Positions 7,137 through 14,514 are shown, numbered from the stretch's first letter. The stretch is DNA of 14,514 nucleotides from Flavobacteriales bacterium (GCA_015660615.1 DQKQ01000176.1:1-14514); one strand, 5' to 3'. Program-made: numbers and translations. The notes: generated from the letters alone by a model not told the origin.

Positions 7137-8603
7137 ATGTTCAAGCAATCACTCCAACAAAAGCAACTCCAAAGGTTATCGCCTCAGCAAATTCAGCTGA
7201 TGAAACTTTTGCAAGTGCCCACGGTGGAGCTTGAAGCAAGGATTAAGCAAGAGCTTGAGGCGAATCCAGCTTTGGAAGAAGGAGCAGAAGAGGAGGAAAG
7301 AGATGAGTTAGAGCAGGATGATCAAGATCAAAACGATGCTTTAGAAGAGTTTGATTTTGACGAATATTTAGATGACGAAACGCCTGATTATAAGACTTCC
7401 GTCCGCAATCACGGTCAAGATGTGGAGGATAAGGATATTCCCCTTGGAGCGGGCTCGACTTTTAGGGAGCTGTTGATTGGTCAATTAAGTTTACATCAGC
7501 TGAATGAAAATCAGAAAATGCTAGGGGAGCATTTAATAGGTCAATTAGATGATGCGGGATATTTGAGGCGAGACTTGGATAGCATTGTAAATGACTTGGC
7601 TTTTACCCAAAACATTACTGTTAATAGAGAAGAGTTAGAGGATGTACTTTTAATAATCCAAACACTAGATCCAGCAGGCGTTGGTGCTAAAAGTTTAAGA
7701 GAGTGCTTACTCCTTCAGATAAGGCGTAAGCTAGAAGTACTTAAGGATAAAGCTAATTTCTCACGTCTTCAGAATCTGGTTTATGCAGAGGAGATATTAG
7801 AAGATCATTTCGAAGCTTTTTCAAAAAAGCATTACCCTTCGATTACTTCTAAACTCAGCATTTCAGATAACGACCTTAAAGAGGCTCTTTCTGAAATTAA
7901 AAAACTGAACCCAAAGCCAGGTGATTCAGGAGTAGAATCTGCTAGCACAGTAGCTCATGTTGTTTCAGATTTTATTCTTACTGTTAATAACGATGAGTTA
8001 CAAGTAGTGTTAAATCAGAGAAATGCCCCAGATTTAAGAATTAGTCCTTCATATAAAGAGATGATGCATACATATGCAAGTGGTGCAAAAACTTCTAAAT
8101 CTCAAAAAGAAGCTTTAACCTTTGTGAAACAGAAAATTGATGCTGCTAAGTGGTTTGTAGATGCAATAAAGCAGCGTCAACTCACACTAATGAAAACGAT
8201 TAACACAATCGTGAATCACCAAGAGGAGTATTTTTTAAGTGGAGATGAAACAGATCTTAAACCTATGATTTTGAAGGATATTGCTGAGAAGATAAATATG
8301 GATATTAGCACAGTTTCAAGAGTCGCTAATAGTAAATATGTCCAAACTCCATATGGCACATTTCTCCTAAAGACTTTTTTTTCTGAGAGTTTAACAACTG
8401 ACAGTGGAGAAGAGGTTAGCTCTCGTGAAGTGAAGAGCATTCTTAAAGACGCCATAGAAGAAGAGGACAAGTCAAAACCATTAACGGATGAAAAGTTGGG
8501 AATTATATTAAATTCGAAAGGTTATCACATTGCTCGAAGGACAGTTGCGAAATATCGAGAACAAATGGGGTTGTCGGTAGCAAGGTTAAGAAAAGAATTA
8601 TAG
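7137..8603 (+). CDS. rpoN: RNA polymerase sigma-54 factor
   Basis: Alternative sigma factor that directs RNA polymerase to -24/-12 promoters and needs AAA+ activators for melting. The 488-aa protein has every expected part. Region I is Gln/Leu-rich (1-50, with QKQLQRLSPQQIQLMKLLQ in part). Region II is strongly acidic (about 48-82 and 97-100). The core-binding domain spans about 105-290. A helix-turn-helix follows (LKDIAEKINMDISTVSRVAN). The RpoN box ARRTVAKYRE sits at 466-475, near the C-terminus, where it reads the -24 element. No sigma-54 activator is in the window. TAACTTTT at 7120-7127, overlapping the asnS stop, is one mismatch from the -7 consensus; the gene may be co-transcribed with asnS. 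The next gene follows after 4 bases. Confidence 0.97.
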   Translation: MFKQSLQQKQLQRLSPQQIQLMKLLQVPTVELEARIKQELEANPALEEGAEEEERDELEQDDQDQNDALEEFDFDEYLDDETPDYKTSVRNHGQDVEDKDIPLGAGSTFRELLIGQLSLHQLNENQKMLGEHLIGQLDDAGYLRRDLDSIVNDLAFTQNITVNREELEDVLLIIQTLDPAGVGAKSLRECLLLQIRRKLEVLKDKANFSRLQNLVYAEEILEDHFEAFSKKHYPSITSKLSISDNDLKEALSEIKKLNPKPGDSGVESASTVAHVVSDFILTVNNDELQVVLNQRNAPDLRISPSYKEMMHTYASGAKTSKSQKEALTFVKQKIDAAKWFVDAIKQRQLTLMKTINTIVNHQEEYFLSGDETDLKPMILKDIAEKINMDISTVSRVANSKYVQTPYGTFLLKTFFSESLTTDSGEEVSSREVKSILKDAIEEEDKSKPLTDEKLGIILNSKGYHIARRTVAKYREQMGLSVARLRKEL

Positions 8604-8607
8604 GCAA

Positions 8608-9222
8608 ATGCAGTTTTTTGCTAAATTTATTTCCGCTGCTTTTCATCCTTTTTTAATGCCTCTGTTTACAATATTTTTATTGAAGCATTTTGATATTTAT
8701 TTATCAAACCGCACAGATGTATTTATATACCTAGCATTAATAATTGTTATTACTACTCTTGCGACAGGTGTTTCGATTTTGCTTATGCGTAAGCGTGGGA
8801 TGATTTCCGATTTAGATATCAGAAACAGGTCTGAAAGATTCACTCCATTTTTAGTTGTTCTTGGGTATTATGTTATGGCATATGTCCTCACCTTAGAACT
8901 CACGGGTATTGATATTCCAGTTTTATATAGATCTCTTATGTTGGGGTTGGTTGTTTCGATACTTACAGGTTTAATTATTACAAAGCGTTTCAAACTGAGT
9001 ATGCATTTGTTAGCTATTGGGGGCGTACTGGCGGCTGTAATTTATGTTGGGGTAATTAATGTAACGTCAGATTTAAACTGGATCGCTTCGATAGTCATAG
9101 CATCTGGACTACTTGCTTGGAGTCGTTTAGAATTACAAGCGCATACACTAAAGGAGGTTTATGTAGGTTTTTTCGTTGGATTTGTATGTATGTTTAGTGT
9201 GCTAATATTACAGATAGGATAA
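8608..9222 (+). CDS. PAP2-like integral membrane protein
   Basis: Six or seven hydrophobic segments (about 8-30, 38-61, 79-101, 106-126, 130-153, 155-171, 184-202) show an inner-membrane protein of 204 aa. The C-terminal half resembles the PAP2/type 2 phosphatidic acid phosphatase family. It has SMH (131-133) where PSGH would be, and SR-x5-H-x3-E (Ser172, Arg173, His179, Glu183) where the family has SRx5Hx3D, followed by a Gly-rich helix. Motif 1 (Kx6RP) is not clear; RNRSERFTP (72-80) is the nearest candidate. It may dephosphorylate a lipid phosphate such as undecaprenyl or phosphatidylglycerol phosphate, or be a non-catalytic relative. It starts 4 bases after rpoN and so is probably translated from the same message. 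Similar small membrane proteins are usually annotated as hypothetical. Confidence 0.75.
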   Translation: MQFFAKFISAAFHPFLMPLFTIFLLKHFDIYLSNRTDVFIYLALIIVITTLATGVSILLMRKRGMISDLDIRNRSERFTPFLVVLGYYVMAYVLTLELTGIDIPVLYRSLMLGLVVSILTGLIITKRFKLSMHLLAIGGVLAAVIYVGVINVTSDLNWIASIVIASGLLAWSRLELQAHTLKEVYVGFFVGFVCMFSVLILQIG

Positions 9223-9231
9223 CTACACACT

Positions 9232-9239
9232 TAACTTTG
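9232..9239 (+). promoter_or_regulatory. Bacteroidota -7 element (TAACTTTG) for galE
   Basis: A perfect TAnnTTTG lies in the 21-base gap after the PAP2-like gene, four bases before the galE ATG. This suggests a separate galE transcript starting at or very near the start codon. No clear TTTG is seen in the -33 region. Confidence 0.55.
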
Positions 9240-9243
9240 AATT

Positions 9244-10290
9244 ATGAGTTTAACTATTTTAGTCACAGGCGGAGCTGGGTACATAGGAACACATACAGCT
9301 GTAGCTTTAGCTGAAGCTGGTTTTAGAGTTGTTCTGTTAGATAATTTCAGCAATTCAGAATTTTCTATGGTGCAAGCCTTGAGGTCATTGGTTGATCAAG
9401 AAGTGCCTTTTTACGAAGCAGACTGTAGGAATAAGAGTGACCTTTTAAGAGTCTTTAATACAGAAAAAGAACAGGGCCATCCGATTTCAGGAGTCATTCA
9501 CTTTGCCGCATTAAAAGCTGTTGGAGAAAGTGTTGAAAAGCCGGAGTTGTATAAGTCGAATAATATTGGGGGAACGGAATGCTTGTTAGAGATAATGAAG
9601 GAATTCGGTGTTAATAGTTTGGTGTTTTCATCTAGTTGTACAGTTTATGGAGAGCCAGAAAACATTCCTGTTGATGAACTATCTCCTTTCTTACCTTCTG
9701 AATCGCCTTATGGATATACGAAGCAAGCTTGCGAGAAATTAATTGTGAATCACGCTGAAGAAAACGGTGAGTTTAGCTCAGCTTTGTTGAGATACTTTAA
9801 TCCTATTGGAGCTCACCCTTCAGCAATTATTGGGGAATCTCCAAGAGGAATTCCGAATAATCTTATTCCCTTTTTATGTCAAGCCGTGGCGAAGTTGAGA
9901 GGTCCTCTAACGGTATTTGGGACAGATTACCCAACGAAAGACGGGTCTTGTATTAGAGATTATTTGCATGTTATGGACCTTGCCGAAGCACATGTTAAGG
10001 CAATTTGCTATTTATTCGAGACCGGCAAAGATAAAGGCTGTAGGGCTTTTAATTTAGGAACGGGGACTGGCGTTTCAGTTCTTGAGGTAATTGATGCTTT
10101 TGAGAGGGTAACCGGAGAGAAAGTCCCTTATACACTTGGAGATAGGAGGGAAGGAGACGTTGTAGCTATTTGGGCTAATGCGAAAAGAGCTAAGGATGAG
10201 TTGAAGTGGGAAACCAAGCGTTCCCTTGAGCAAGGTCTGAATGATTCTTGGAACTGGCAACAAAAACTTAGTGAGAATTCTGGCTTATGA
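9244..10290 (+). CDS. galE: UDP-glucose 4-epimerase
   Basis: Extended short-chain dehydrogenase that interconverts UDP-glucose and UDP-galactose with bound NAD; cytoplasmic, feeding galactose use and envelope polysaccharides. The 348-aa protein has the Rossmann motif VTGGAGYIG (Gly9, Gly12, Gly15), HFAALKAVGESVEKP (86-100), the SSSCTVYGEP segment (129-138) and the catalytic pair in SPYGYTKQ (Tyr156, Lys160). RYFNPIGAHPS and LRGPLTVFGTDYPTKDGSC (in part) follow in the substrate domain. The usual SSSATVYG reads SSSCTVYG here, a conservative change beside the catalytic Ser/Thr. Activity on UDP-GlcNAc cannot be judged from this. The last six bases overlap the end of the opposite-strand lpxA gene. 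Confidence 0.94.
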   Translation: MSLTILVTGGAGYIGTHTAVALAEAGFRVVLLDNFSNSEFSMVQALRSLVDQEVPFYEADCRNKSDLLRVFNTEKEQGHPISGVIHFAALKAVGESVEKPELYKSNNIGGTECLLEIMKEFGVNSLVFSSSCTVYGEPENIPVDELSPFLPSESPYGYTKQACEKLIVNHAEENGEFSSALLRYFNPIGAHPSAIIGESPRGIPNNLIPFLCQAVAKLRGPLTVFGTDYPTKDGSCIRDYLHVMDLAEAHVKAICYLFETGKDKGCRAFNLGTGTGVSVLEVIDAFERVTGEKVPYTLGDRREGDVVAIWANAKRAKDELKWETKRSLEQGLNDSWNWQQKLSENSGL

Positions 10291-11073
10291 GAAAGGACCC
10301 CTTATAATCCCTTTGTCGGATTTTCTAATAAATCCAAGAACAAAATCCTTAACATCACAGGTAGGAAATTCTGCTTCTGCGACATTTAAGGCAACACTCA
10401 TATTTGCGTTTTGCACATATAAGGTTCTATAAATATCATCAATTCTTTGAATTTTATCCTGAGTGAACCCCCTTCTCCTTAGGCCTATGGAATTAACACC
10501 TATAAAGGATAGTGGCTCTCTTGCTGCTTTAATGTATGGAGGTATATTCTTTCGAATTAAGGATCCTCCAGCTACAAACGCATGTTCTCCAACATGCACG
10601 AATTGTTGAACCCCAACCATTCCTTCAATAATAACCCAGTCGTCAATTGTAACGTGTCCAGCTACATTTACAGCGTTAGCTAAGACAACATGGTTTCCAA
10701 CGATAACATCGTGAGCGAGATGTACATATGCCATGATTAGGCAATCATCACCTATAATTGTTTTATACCTATCTACAGTTGCTTTGTGTATCGTTACACA
10801 TTCACGGATAATCGTTCGATTTCCAATTTCGACAGTTGTCTCTTCGTTGTCGAATTTTAAATCCTGAGGGTCAGCACCAATAACAGCTCCCGGATAAATT
10901 TTGCAATCATTACCGATAGTGGTACTTGATAAAATTGTTGAATTAGGACCAACCCAAGTTCCACTTCCTATTTTCACTCCCTCTCCCACATAGGCAAAAG
11001 GCTCAATCACAACTCCATCTTCTATACAAGCGTTTGGGTGAACAAAGGCCTGAGGGCTTATTATTGATGACAT
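10285..11073 (-). CDS. lpxA: UDP-N-acetylglucosamine O-acyltransferase
   Basis: First enzyme of lipid A synthesis: it moves a 3-hydroxyacyl chain from ACP to the 3-OH of UDP-GlcNAc. The 262 residues form a left-handed beta-helix of hexapeptide repeats up to about 185, then a helical tail from REPLSFIGVNSIGLRRRGF (in part). The catalytic His is in VHLAHDVIVGN (His121, with His118 before it; E. coli His125 and His122). By hand alignment the acyl-length ruler residue (E. coli Gly173) is Gly169, which fits a long acyl chain. The E. coli His160 position reads Gln156. DPQDLKFDNEET (68-79) is a typical LpxA segment. The gene starts 10 bases after lpxC-fabZ ends, so it belongs to the same operon. It is the last gene and overlaps galE tail to tail by 6 bases. 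Confidence 0.96.
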   Translation of the reverse strand: MSSIISPQAFVHPNACIEDGVVIEPFAYVGEGVKIGSGTWVGPNSTILSSTTIGNDCKIYPGAVIGADPQDLKFDNEETTVEIGNRTIIRECVTIHKATVDRYKTIIGDDCLIMAYVHLAHDVIVGNHVVLANAVNVAGHVTIDDWVIIEGMVGVQQFVHVGEHAFVAGGSLIRKNIPPYIKAAREPLSFIGVNSIGLRRRGFTQDKIQRIDDIYRTLYVQNANMSVALNVAEAEFPTCDVKDFVLGFIRKSDKGIIRGPFS

Positions 11074-11083
11074 TGTTAAGAAA

Positions 11084-12502
11084 CTAATCGTTGGTTGGAT
11101 TTCTATCTTTAATTACCTGAGCTAATAAAATAGCCTGAGATACAAGTTTACCTCGAACATATCCTTTTCCTTCCATATGAACTAAACCACGTCTGATTGG
11201 TGAAATTAATTTTAAATGAAAGACTATAGTGTCACCCGGTAAAACCTTTTGTTTAAACCTTACATCATCTAATTTCATAAAGTAAGTAGACCAGTATTCT
11301 GGTTCATCTACACTTGAGAGTGCGAATACACCACCTACTTGAGCCATTGCTTCTATTTGAAGTACACCTGGCATAACTGGGTTTTCTGGAAAATGACCTT
11401 GAAAAAAAGGTTCGTTCATAGTCACATTCTTCAACCCGATAATGCTATCCTTAGTCATCTCAAGTATGCTGTCAACTAAAAGAAATGGATAGCGATGGGG
11501 AAGAAGTTTAGAAATTTGATTTATATCTAAAATTGCCTCTCTATCGGTTCGCAAGTCAGGGATGTCTTCAAATGCCTTGATCTTTAAATCAATAACCTTT
11601 GCAAATTCTACGTTTGCTGTATGTCCTGGTCTAGCTGTAAGGACATGTCCATGTATATATCTCCCTATCAAAGCAAGGTCTCCTAAAATATCAAGAAGTT
11701 TGTGACGCGCAGGTTCATTTGTGAATCTCAATTCACTTGTGCTCACCACTCCTGTCTCTCCCTCTACAATTCCTAACTCGTCTCTTCCTAAAGATTTTGC
11801 AATATCTTGAAGTTCTGCTTTTGAATATGGTTTTTCAGCTAAAACGACTGCGTTGTCTACGTCGCCACCTTTTATTAATCCTTTTTCAGCAAGGTATTTA
11901 ACCTCCTTCATGAACACAAAGGTTCTACACGATGCTATTTCTTTTGAAAATTCGCTAAGGCTTTCAAGTCTTGCATGTTGAGTGCTTAAAATAGGGCTGT
12001 TGTAGTCAACCATTACAGTCAGCCTAAGCTCATCTTCCTCAATTGGGACGATAAGCATTTCGATACCTCGTTCTTTATCTATATAGCTTATGTTTTTCCT
12101 GACTTTAAAAAACAGCCTATCTTCTTCAAGTGCTTGAGTGCCGGCCTTTTCAATACCCTGAGTAAACATTTCTGAACTGCCATCAAGAATAGGAACCTCG
12201 ACGCCATCTAGTTGAATCAAAGCATTATCAACACCTAAAGCATACAGTGCTGCAAGAATGTGTTCCGTTGTGTGAACTTCGACACCGTCTTCCCCCAGTG
12301 AAGTGCTTCTTAAAGTTGAGCAAACATTATTAGTGCAAGCGTCAATGATGGGCTGGCCCTCAATATCTGTTCTTTGAAATTTATAACCATGATTCCCTTC
12401 AGCAGGGACGATAGTCATGGTACAAATTTCACCAGTATGCAAACCCACTCCATTAAAGGAAATAGTACTCTTAAGAGTGTGTTGCTTATTTGATTGAATC
12501 AT
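11084..12502 (-). CDS. lpxC-fabZ: Fused UDP-3-O-acyl-GlcNAc deacetylase / 3-hydroxyacyl-ACP dehydratase
   Basis: A 472-residue fusion known in Bacteroidota. The LpxC half (about 1-310) removes the acetyl group from UDP-3-O-acyl-GlcNAc, the committed step of lipid A synthesis. Its zinc ligands are His81 (HTTEHILAAL), His267 and Asp271 (EPARHKLLDILGDLAL), with Glu80 and a further active-site His294 (RPGHTANVEF). The FabZ half (about 328-472) dehydrates 3-hydroxyacyl-ACP in fatty acid elongation. It shows LLPHRYPFLLVD (333-344), the catalytic His370 in FFQGHFPENPVMPGVL, and Glu384 in QIEAMAQ. A linker of about 20 residues joins the halves. The two enzymes compete for the same acyl-ACP pool, which may explain the fusion. 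The first 17 bases of the gene overlap the end of lpxD, and lpxA follows after 10 bases. Confidence 0.97.
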   Translation of the reverse strand: MIQSNKQHTLKSTISFNGVGLHTGEICTMTIVPAEGNHGYKFQRTDIEGQPIIDACTNNVCSTLRSTSLGEDGVEVHTTEHILAALYALGVDNALIQLDGVEVPILDGSSEMFTQGIEKAGTQALEEDRLFFKVRKNISYIDKERGIEMLIVPIEEDELRLTVMVDYNSPILSTQHARLESLSEFSKEIASCRTFVFMKEVKYLAEKGLIKGGDVDNAVVLAEKPYSKAELQDIAKSLGRDELGIVEGETGVVSTSELRFTNEPARHKLLDILGDLALIGRYIHGHVLTARPGHTANVEFAKVIDLKIKAFEDIPDLRTDREAILDINQISKLLPHRYPFLLVDSILEMTKDSIIGLKNVTMNEPFFQGHFPENPVMPGVLQIEAMAQVGGVFALSSVDEPEYWSTYFMKLDDVRFKQKVLPGDTIVFHLKLISPIRRGLVHMEGKGYVRGKLVSQAILLAQVIKDRNPTND

Positions 12503-13517
12503 CGATAATTATTTCATGGTTTCTTTGTGATCTCACAAGTTTGCGTAGTGCAATATGAAATTTATGGAATGCTTTAATTGGCATTACGGGATTTCCTTGA
12601 TAGGTTCCGTTTGGAGTTAAAATACTGGCTGAAACTCCTGATTTGGCTGCAATCCTTGATCCGTTTGCAATTTTAAGATGGCCACCTATCCCAACTTGTC
12701 CTCCTATCATGCATTGTGAACCTATGGTTGTAGATCCAGCAATGCCTGTTTGGGCTGCAATAACAGTTTTCTCACCTATAACAACATTGTGAGCAACTTG
12801 AATAAGGTTATCTAATTTACAGCCTTTGCGAATAATTGTAGATCCTAAAGTGGCCCTATCAAAGGCACACAATGCCCCTAAATCACACTCATCTTCAATA
12901 ATCACATTTCCAGTTTGAGGAACTTTTGCATAAGACCCATCGTCTTTCGGCGCAAACCCAAACCCATCTGATCCGATTACTGTTCCCCCTTGAATTGTAC
13001 ATTTATTACCAACATGGCACCTGTCTAAGATACGTACACCAGAAAAAAACATACAATCAGTACCTATGGTTACATCCCGTCCTATATAAACATGAGCTCT
13101 AAGTTCTGTCCTGTCTCCAATTGTAGCTCCTTTGTCTATAACAACTCCAGGGCCTATTGCACATGCATCACCGATAATTGCATCAGGGTGGATGATTGCT
13201 GATGAATGAACTCCTTCATCGCGTTTCAGGATATTATCGTATGCATCCAACAACTTTGCGAAAGCTGAATAAGGATCATCGACCTTTACCAAAGTCATTT
13301 CTGGGGGAAGGTCTTTCTTTGGTTTAAAATCTTTAGATACCACAACAACTGAAGCGCAACTTGAATAAACAAACTTCTCATATTCCTTGTTAGCTAAGAA
13401 AGTTACAGCACCAGTTCCCGCTGATTCTATCTTCCCTAGTTTACGAACTCTCGTCTCTGGATTTCCAGAAACGGATCCATCTAATAGTATTGCTAATTCC
13501 GCAGCAGTTTGTTCCAT
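12486..13517 (-). CDS. lpxD: UDP-3-O-acyl-glucosamine N-acyltransferase
   Basis: Third enzyme of lipid A synthesis: it adds a 3-hydroxyacyl chain to the 2-amino group of UDP-3-O-acyl-GlcN. The protein of 343 aa has the N-terminal uridine-binding domain (about 1-100, opening MEQTAAELAILLDGSVSGNP), a hexapeptide beta-helix (about 108-315) and a helical C-tail. The catalytic His is His243 in NLIQVAHNVVIG, preceded by DRATLGSTII; GSDGFGFAP is also typical of LpxD. An in-frame TTG at 13610 would add 31 residues that overlap aroB and are unlike LpxD. The ATG at 13517-13515 gives the family's usual N-terminus and follows a -7 element, so it is preferred. The end overlaps the lpxC-fabZ start by 17 bases, consistent with coupled translation. 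Confidence 0.95.
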   Translation of the reverse strand: MEQTAAELAILLDGSVSGNPETRVRKLGKIESAGTGAVTFLANKEYEKFVYSSCASVVVVSKDFKPKKDLPPEMTLVKVDDPYSAFAKLLDAYDNILKRDEGVHSSAIIHPDAIIGDACAIGPGVVIDKGATIGDRTELRAHVYIGRDVTIGTDCMFFSGVRILDRCHVGNKCTIQGGTVIGSDGFGFAPKDDGSYAKVPQTGNVIIEDECDLGALCAFDRATLGSTIIRKGCKLDNLIQVAHNVVIGEKTVIAAQTGIAGSTTIGSQCMIGGQVGIGGHLKIANGSRIAAKSGVSASILTPNGTYQGNPVMPIKAFHKFHIALRKLVRSQRNHEIIIDDSIK

Positions 13518-13524
13518 TTGACTA

Positions 13525-13532
13525 CAAATATA
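13525..13532 (-). promoter_or_regulatory. Bacteroidota -7 element (TATATTTG) for the lpxD operon
   Basis: On the minus strand this reads TATATTTG, a perfect TAnnTTTG, in the 31-base gap between the aroB stop and the lpxD ATG and seven bases before that ATG. It would let lpxD, lpxC-fabZ and lpxA be transcribed apart from aroB with almost no leader. It also supports the ATG start of lpxD, because the upstream TTG would lie ahead of the promoter. The -33 region is not recognisable. Confidence 0.6.
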
Positions 13533-13548
13533 TTTATAAGCGGATGAT

Positions 13549-14514
13549 TCAGGCGTATCGTCCTCGAAACTTCTCCCATAAGATTGTGAATTCTTCACGT
13601 TCCCAGACAAAGTCCCATATGACTTCCCCAGGAGCGAGCATCAACACGTCTATAACGTTGCCTTTTACGTTTTTCTTGTCTTGCAACATTTTAGACCAAA
13701 CAGCATCAGCTCCATCTAACTCTTTCCCCTTTGTAATCCATGAAACTATCCAGTTTTGCAGCTCTTCAGCCTTGGTTTTATCAAACCCCATTTTCATCAC
13801 AGAAGCCTCTAAAGCAAATACTAGACCCCAAGCAACAGCAACTCCGTGTTTCATTTCACACCCCTTATCATGAGCTAAACTTTCAATCGCATGACCAACA
13901 GTATGACCAAGATTTAATGAGGCACGTTCACCGATCTCTTTCTCATCACGATTAACGATAGCTTCTTTAATTCTTGCAGAACTAATAAGCAAAGGTGATA
14001 GGTCCTTTAACTCTGGACGGAGTTTCATTAAATCTTTTAAATGTGTTCCTCCTTTTAACAATGCGTGCTTAACCATCTCGCCCCATCCGCTAAGGATTTC
14101 TTCCTCATTTAAACTCTGTAACCAATTGTGATTAATCCCCACCATTTTAGGATTGTAGAAAGTTCCTATTTGGTTTTTTAAAAGCCCAAAGTTTGCTTGC
14201 ATTTCAGTATTTACACCTGTTTTACCACCAATAGCGGCGTCCACCATTGCTAAAACGGTTGTGGGGAGATGAATTAAACTCACTCCTCTTTTATATGTGC
14301 TAGCTGCAAATCCACCCATATCTGTAATCGTCCCACCACCCAAGCAAACAACTAAGCTTTTCCTATCTGCTCCAATCTTTTCGAGATGTAGATAAACTTC
14401 AGAAACCTGCGAAAGGGTTTTAATTCCTTCACCGCCCTCAAGTGAAATCATATGAGTGGGGCATTCTTTTTTGCAAATATCTAGAACCCCTTTGCTGTAA
14501 TTCTCGGGGAGATT
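13549..14514 (-). CDS. aroB: 3-dehydroquinate synthase (N-terminus outside window)
   Basis: Second step of the shikimate pathway: NAD- and metal-dependent cyclisation of DAHP to 3-dehydroquinate in the cytoplasm. The frame is open to the window edge, giving 321 residues; compared with about 350-360 in the family, some 30-40 N-terminal residues are missing. Visible motifs are LGGGTITDMGGFAASTYKRG (nucleotide site), PTTVLAMVDAAIGGKTGVN and NFGLLKNQIGTFYNPK. The metal ligands are the Glu in SGWGEMVKHALLKGG and the His residues of LGHTVGHAIE and MKHGVAVAWG. All appear intact. It is the first visible gene of the minus-strand block; 31 bases separate it from lpxD. Aromatic biosynthesis has no direct tie to lipid A, so this is probably simple adjacency. 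Confidence 0.95.
   Translation of the reverse strand, partial: NLPENYSKGVLDICKKECPTHMISLEGGEGIKTLSQVSEVYLHLEKIGADRKSLVVCLGGGTITDMGGFAASTYKRGVSLIHLPTTVLAMVDAAIGGKTGVNTEMQANFGLLKNQIGTFYNPKMVGINHNWLQSLNEEEILSGWGEMVKHALLKGGTHLKDLMKLRPELKDLSPLLISSARIKEAIVNRDEKEIGERASLNLGHTVGHAIESLAHDKGCEMKHGVAVAWGLVFALEASVMKMGFDKTKAEELQNWIVSWITKGKELDGADAVWSKMLQDKKNVKGNVIDVLMLAPGEVIWDFVWEREEFTILWEKFRGRYA

Noticed and set aside
10290..10317. Possible hairpin AAAGGA ... TCCCTTT after galE
   Set aside because: The arms pair only with a bulge, there is no T-tract, and the segment codes for the LpxA C-terminus.
10241..10432. 63-codon plus-strand open frame spanning the galE-lpxA junction
   Set aside because: It overlaps the ends of two well-supported genes and has no recognisable features.
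10500..13200. Periodic repeated pattern across lpxA and lpxD suggesting DNA repeats
   Set aside because: The periodicity comes from protein hexapeptide repeats of the beta-helix fold; the DNA itself is not a repeat array or CRISPR.
13518..13610. Longer lpxD starting at an in-frame TTG (13610)
   Set aside because: The 31 extra residues do not resemble LpxD, overlap aroB, and begin upstream of the -7 element; the ATG at 13517 gives the normal family start.

Overview
The window is ordinary chromosomal DNA from a member of the Bacteroidota, most likely a marine or freshwater Flavobacteriia (Cryomorphaceae/Flavobacteriales type). Three things point there: a type IX secretion substrate with a gliding-motility-type C-terminal sorting domain, a fused lpxC-fabZ gene, and copies of the Bacteroidota -7 promoter element TAnnTTTG next to start codons. 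Base composition is AT-rich. Coding density is very high: every gap between genes is under 80 bases, so no stretch over 300 bases lacks a gene. I found no tRNA, rRNA, insertion sequence, CRISPR array or phage gene.

Layout. (1) Positions 1-2872, plus strand: the tail of an unrecognised protein, a two-TM sensor histidine kinase overlapping it, and gpmI (cofactor-independent phosphoglycerate mutase). (2) 2862-4928, minus strand: a 688-residue secreted protein with a choice-of-anchor L domain, a Calx-beta-like domain, Ig/PKD-like regions and a type B T9SS sorting domain. Its end overlaps the end of gpmI by 11 bases. (3) 4929-5001: a 73-base divergent control region with a consensus -7 element on each strand. 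(4) 5002-10290, plus strand: a lone MacB/LolD-type ABC ATPase, asnS, rpoN (sigma-54), a PAP2-like membrane protein and galE. (5) 10285-14514, minus strand, transcribed in the order aroB (cut by the window edge), lpxD, lpxC-fabZ, lpxA. The lpxA end overlaps the galE end by 6 bases.

How the genes fit together. The minus-strand block encodes the early lipid A pathway. LpxA places the first hydroxyacyl chain, the LpxC half removes the acetyl group and LpxD adds the second chain. The FabZ half serves fatty acid elongation, which draws on the same hydroxyacyl-ACP pool. GalE supplies UDP-sugars for envelope polysaccharide. AsnS, RpoN, GpmI and AroB are housekeeping functions.

I do not see a previously undescribed system. 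The most interesting signal is positional: four perfect TAnnTTTG elements lie only 4-7 bases before a start codon (abc, asnS, galE, lpxD), and a fifth lies just upstream of the secreted protein. This suggests leaderless or nearly leaderless transcripts. Other points of note are the two overlapping convergent gene ends, a degenerate PAP2-like protein after rpoN, and a histidine kinase and an ABC ATPase that both lack visible partners.
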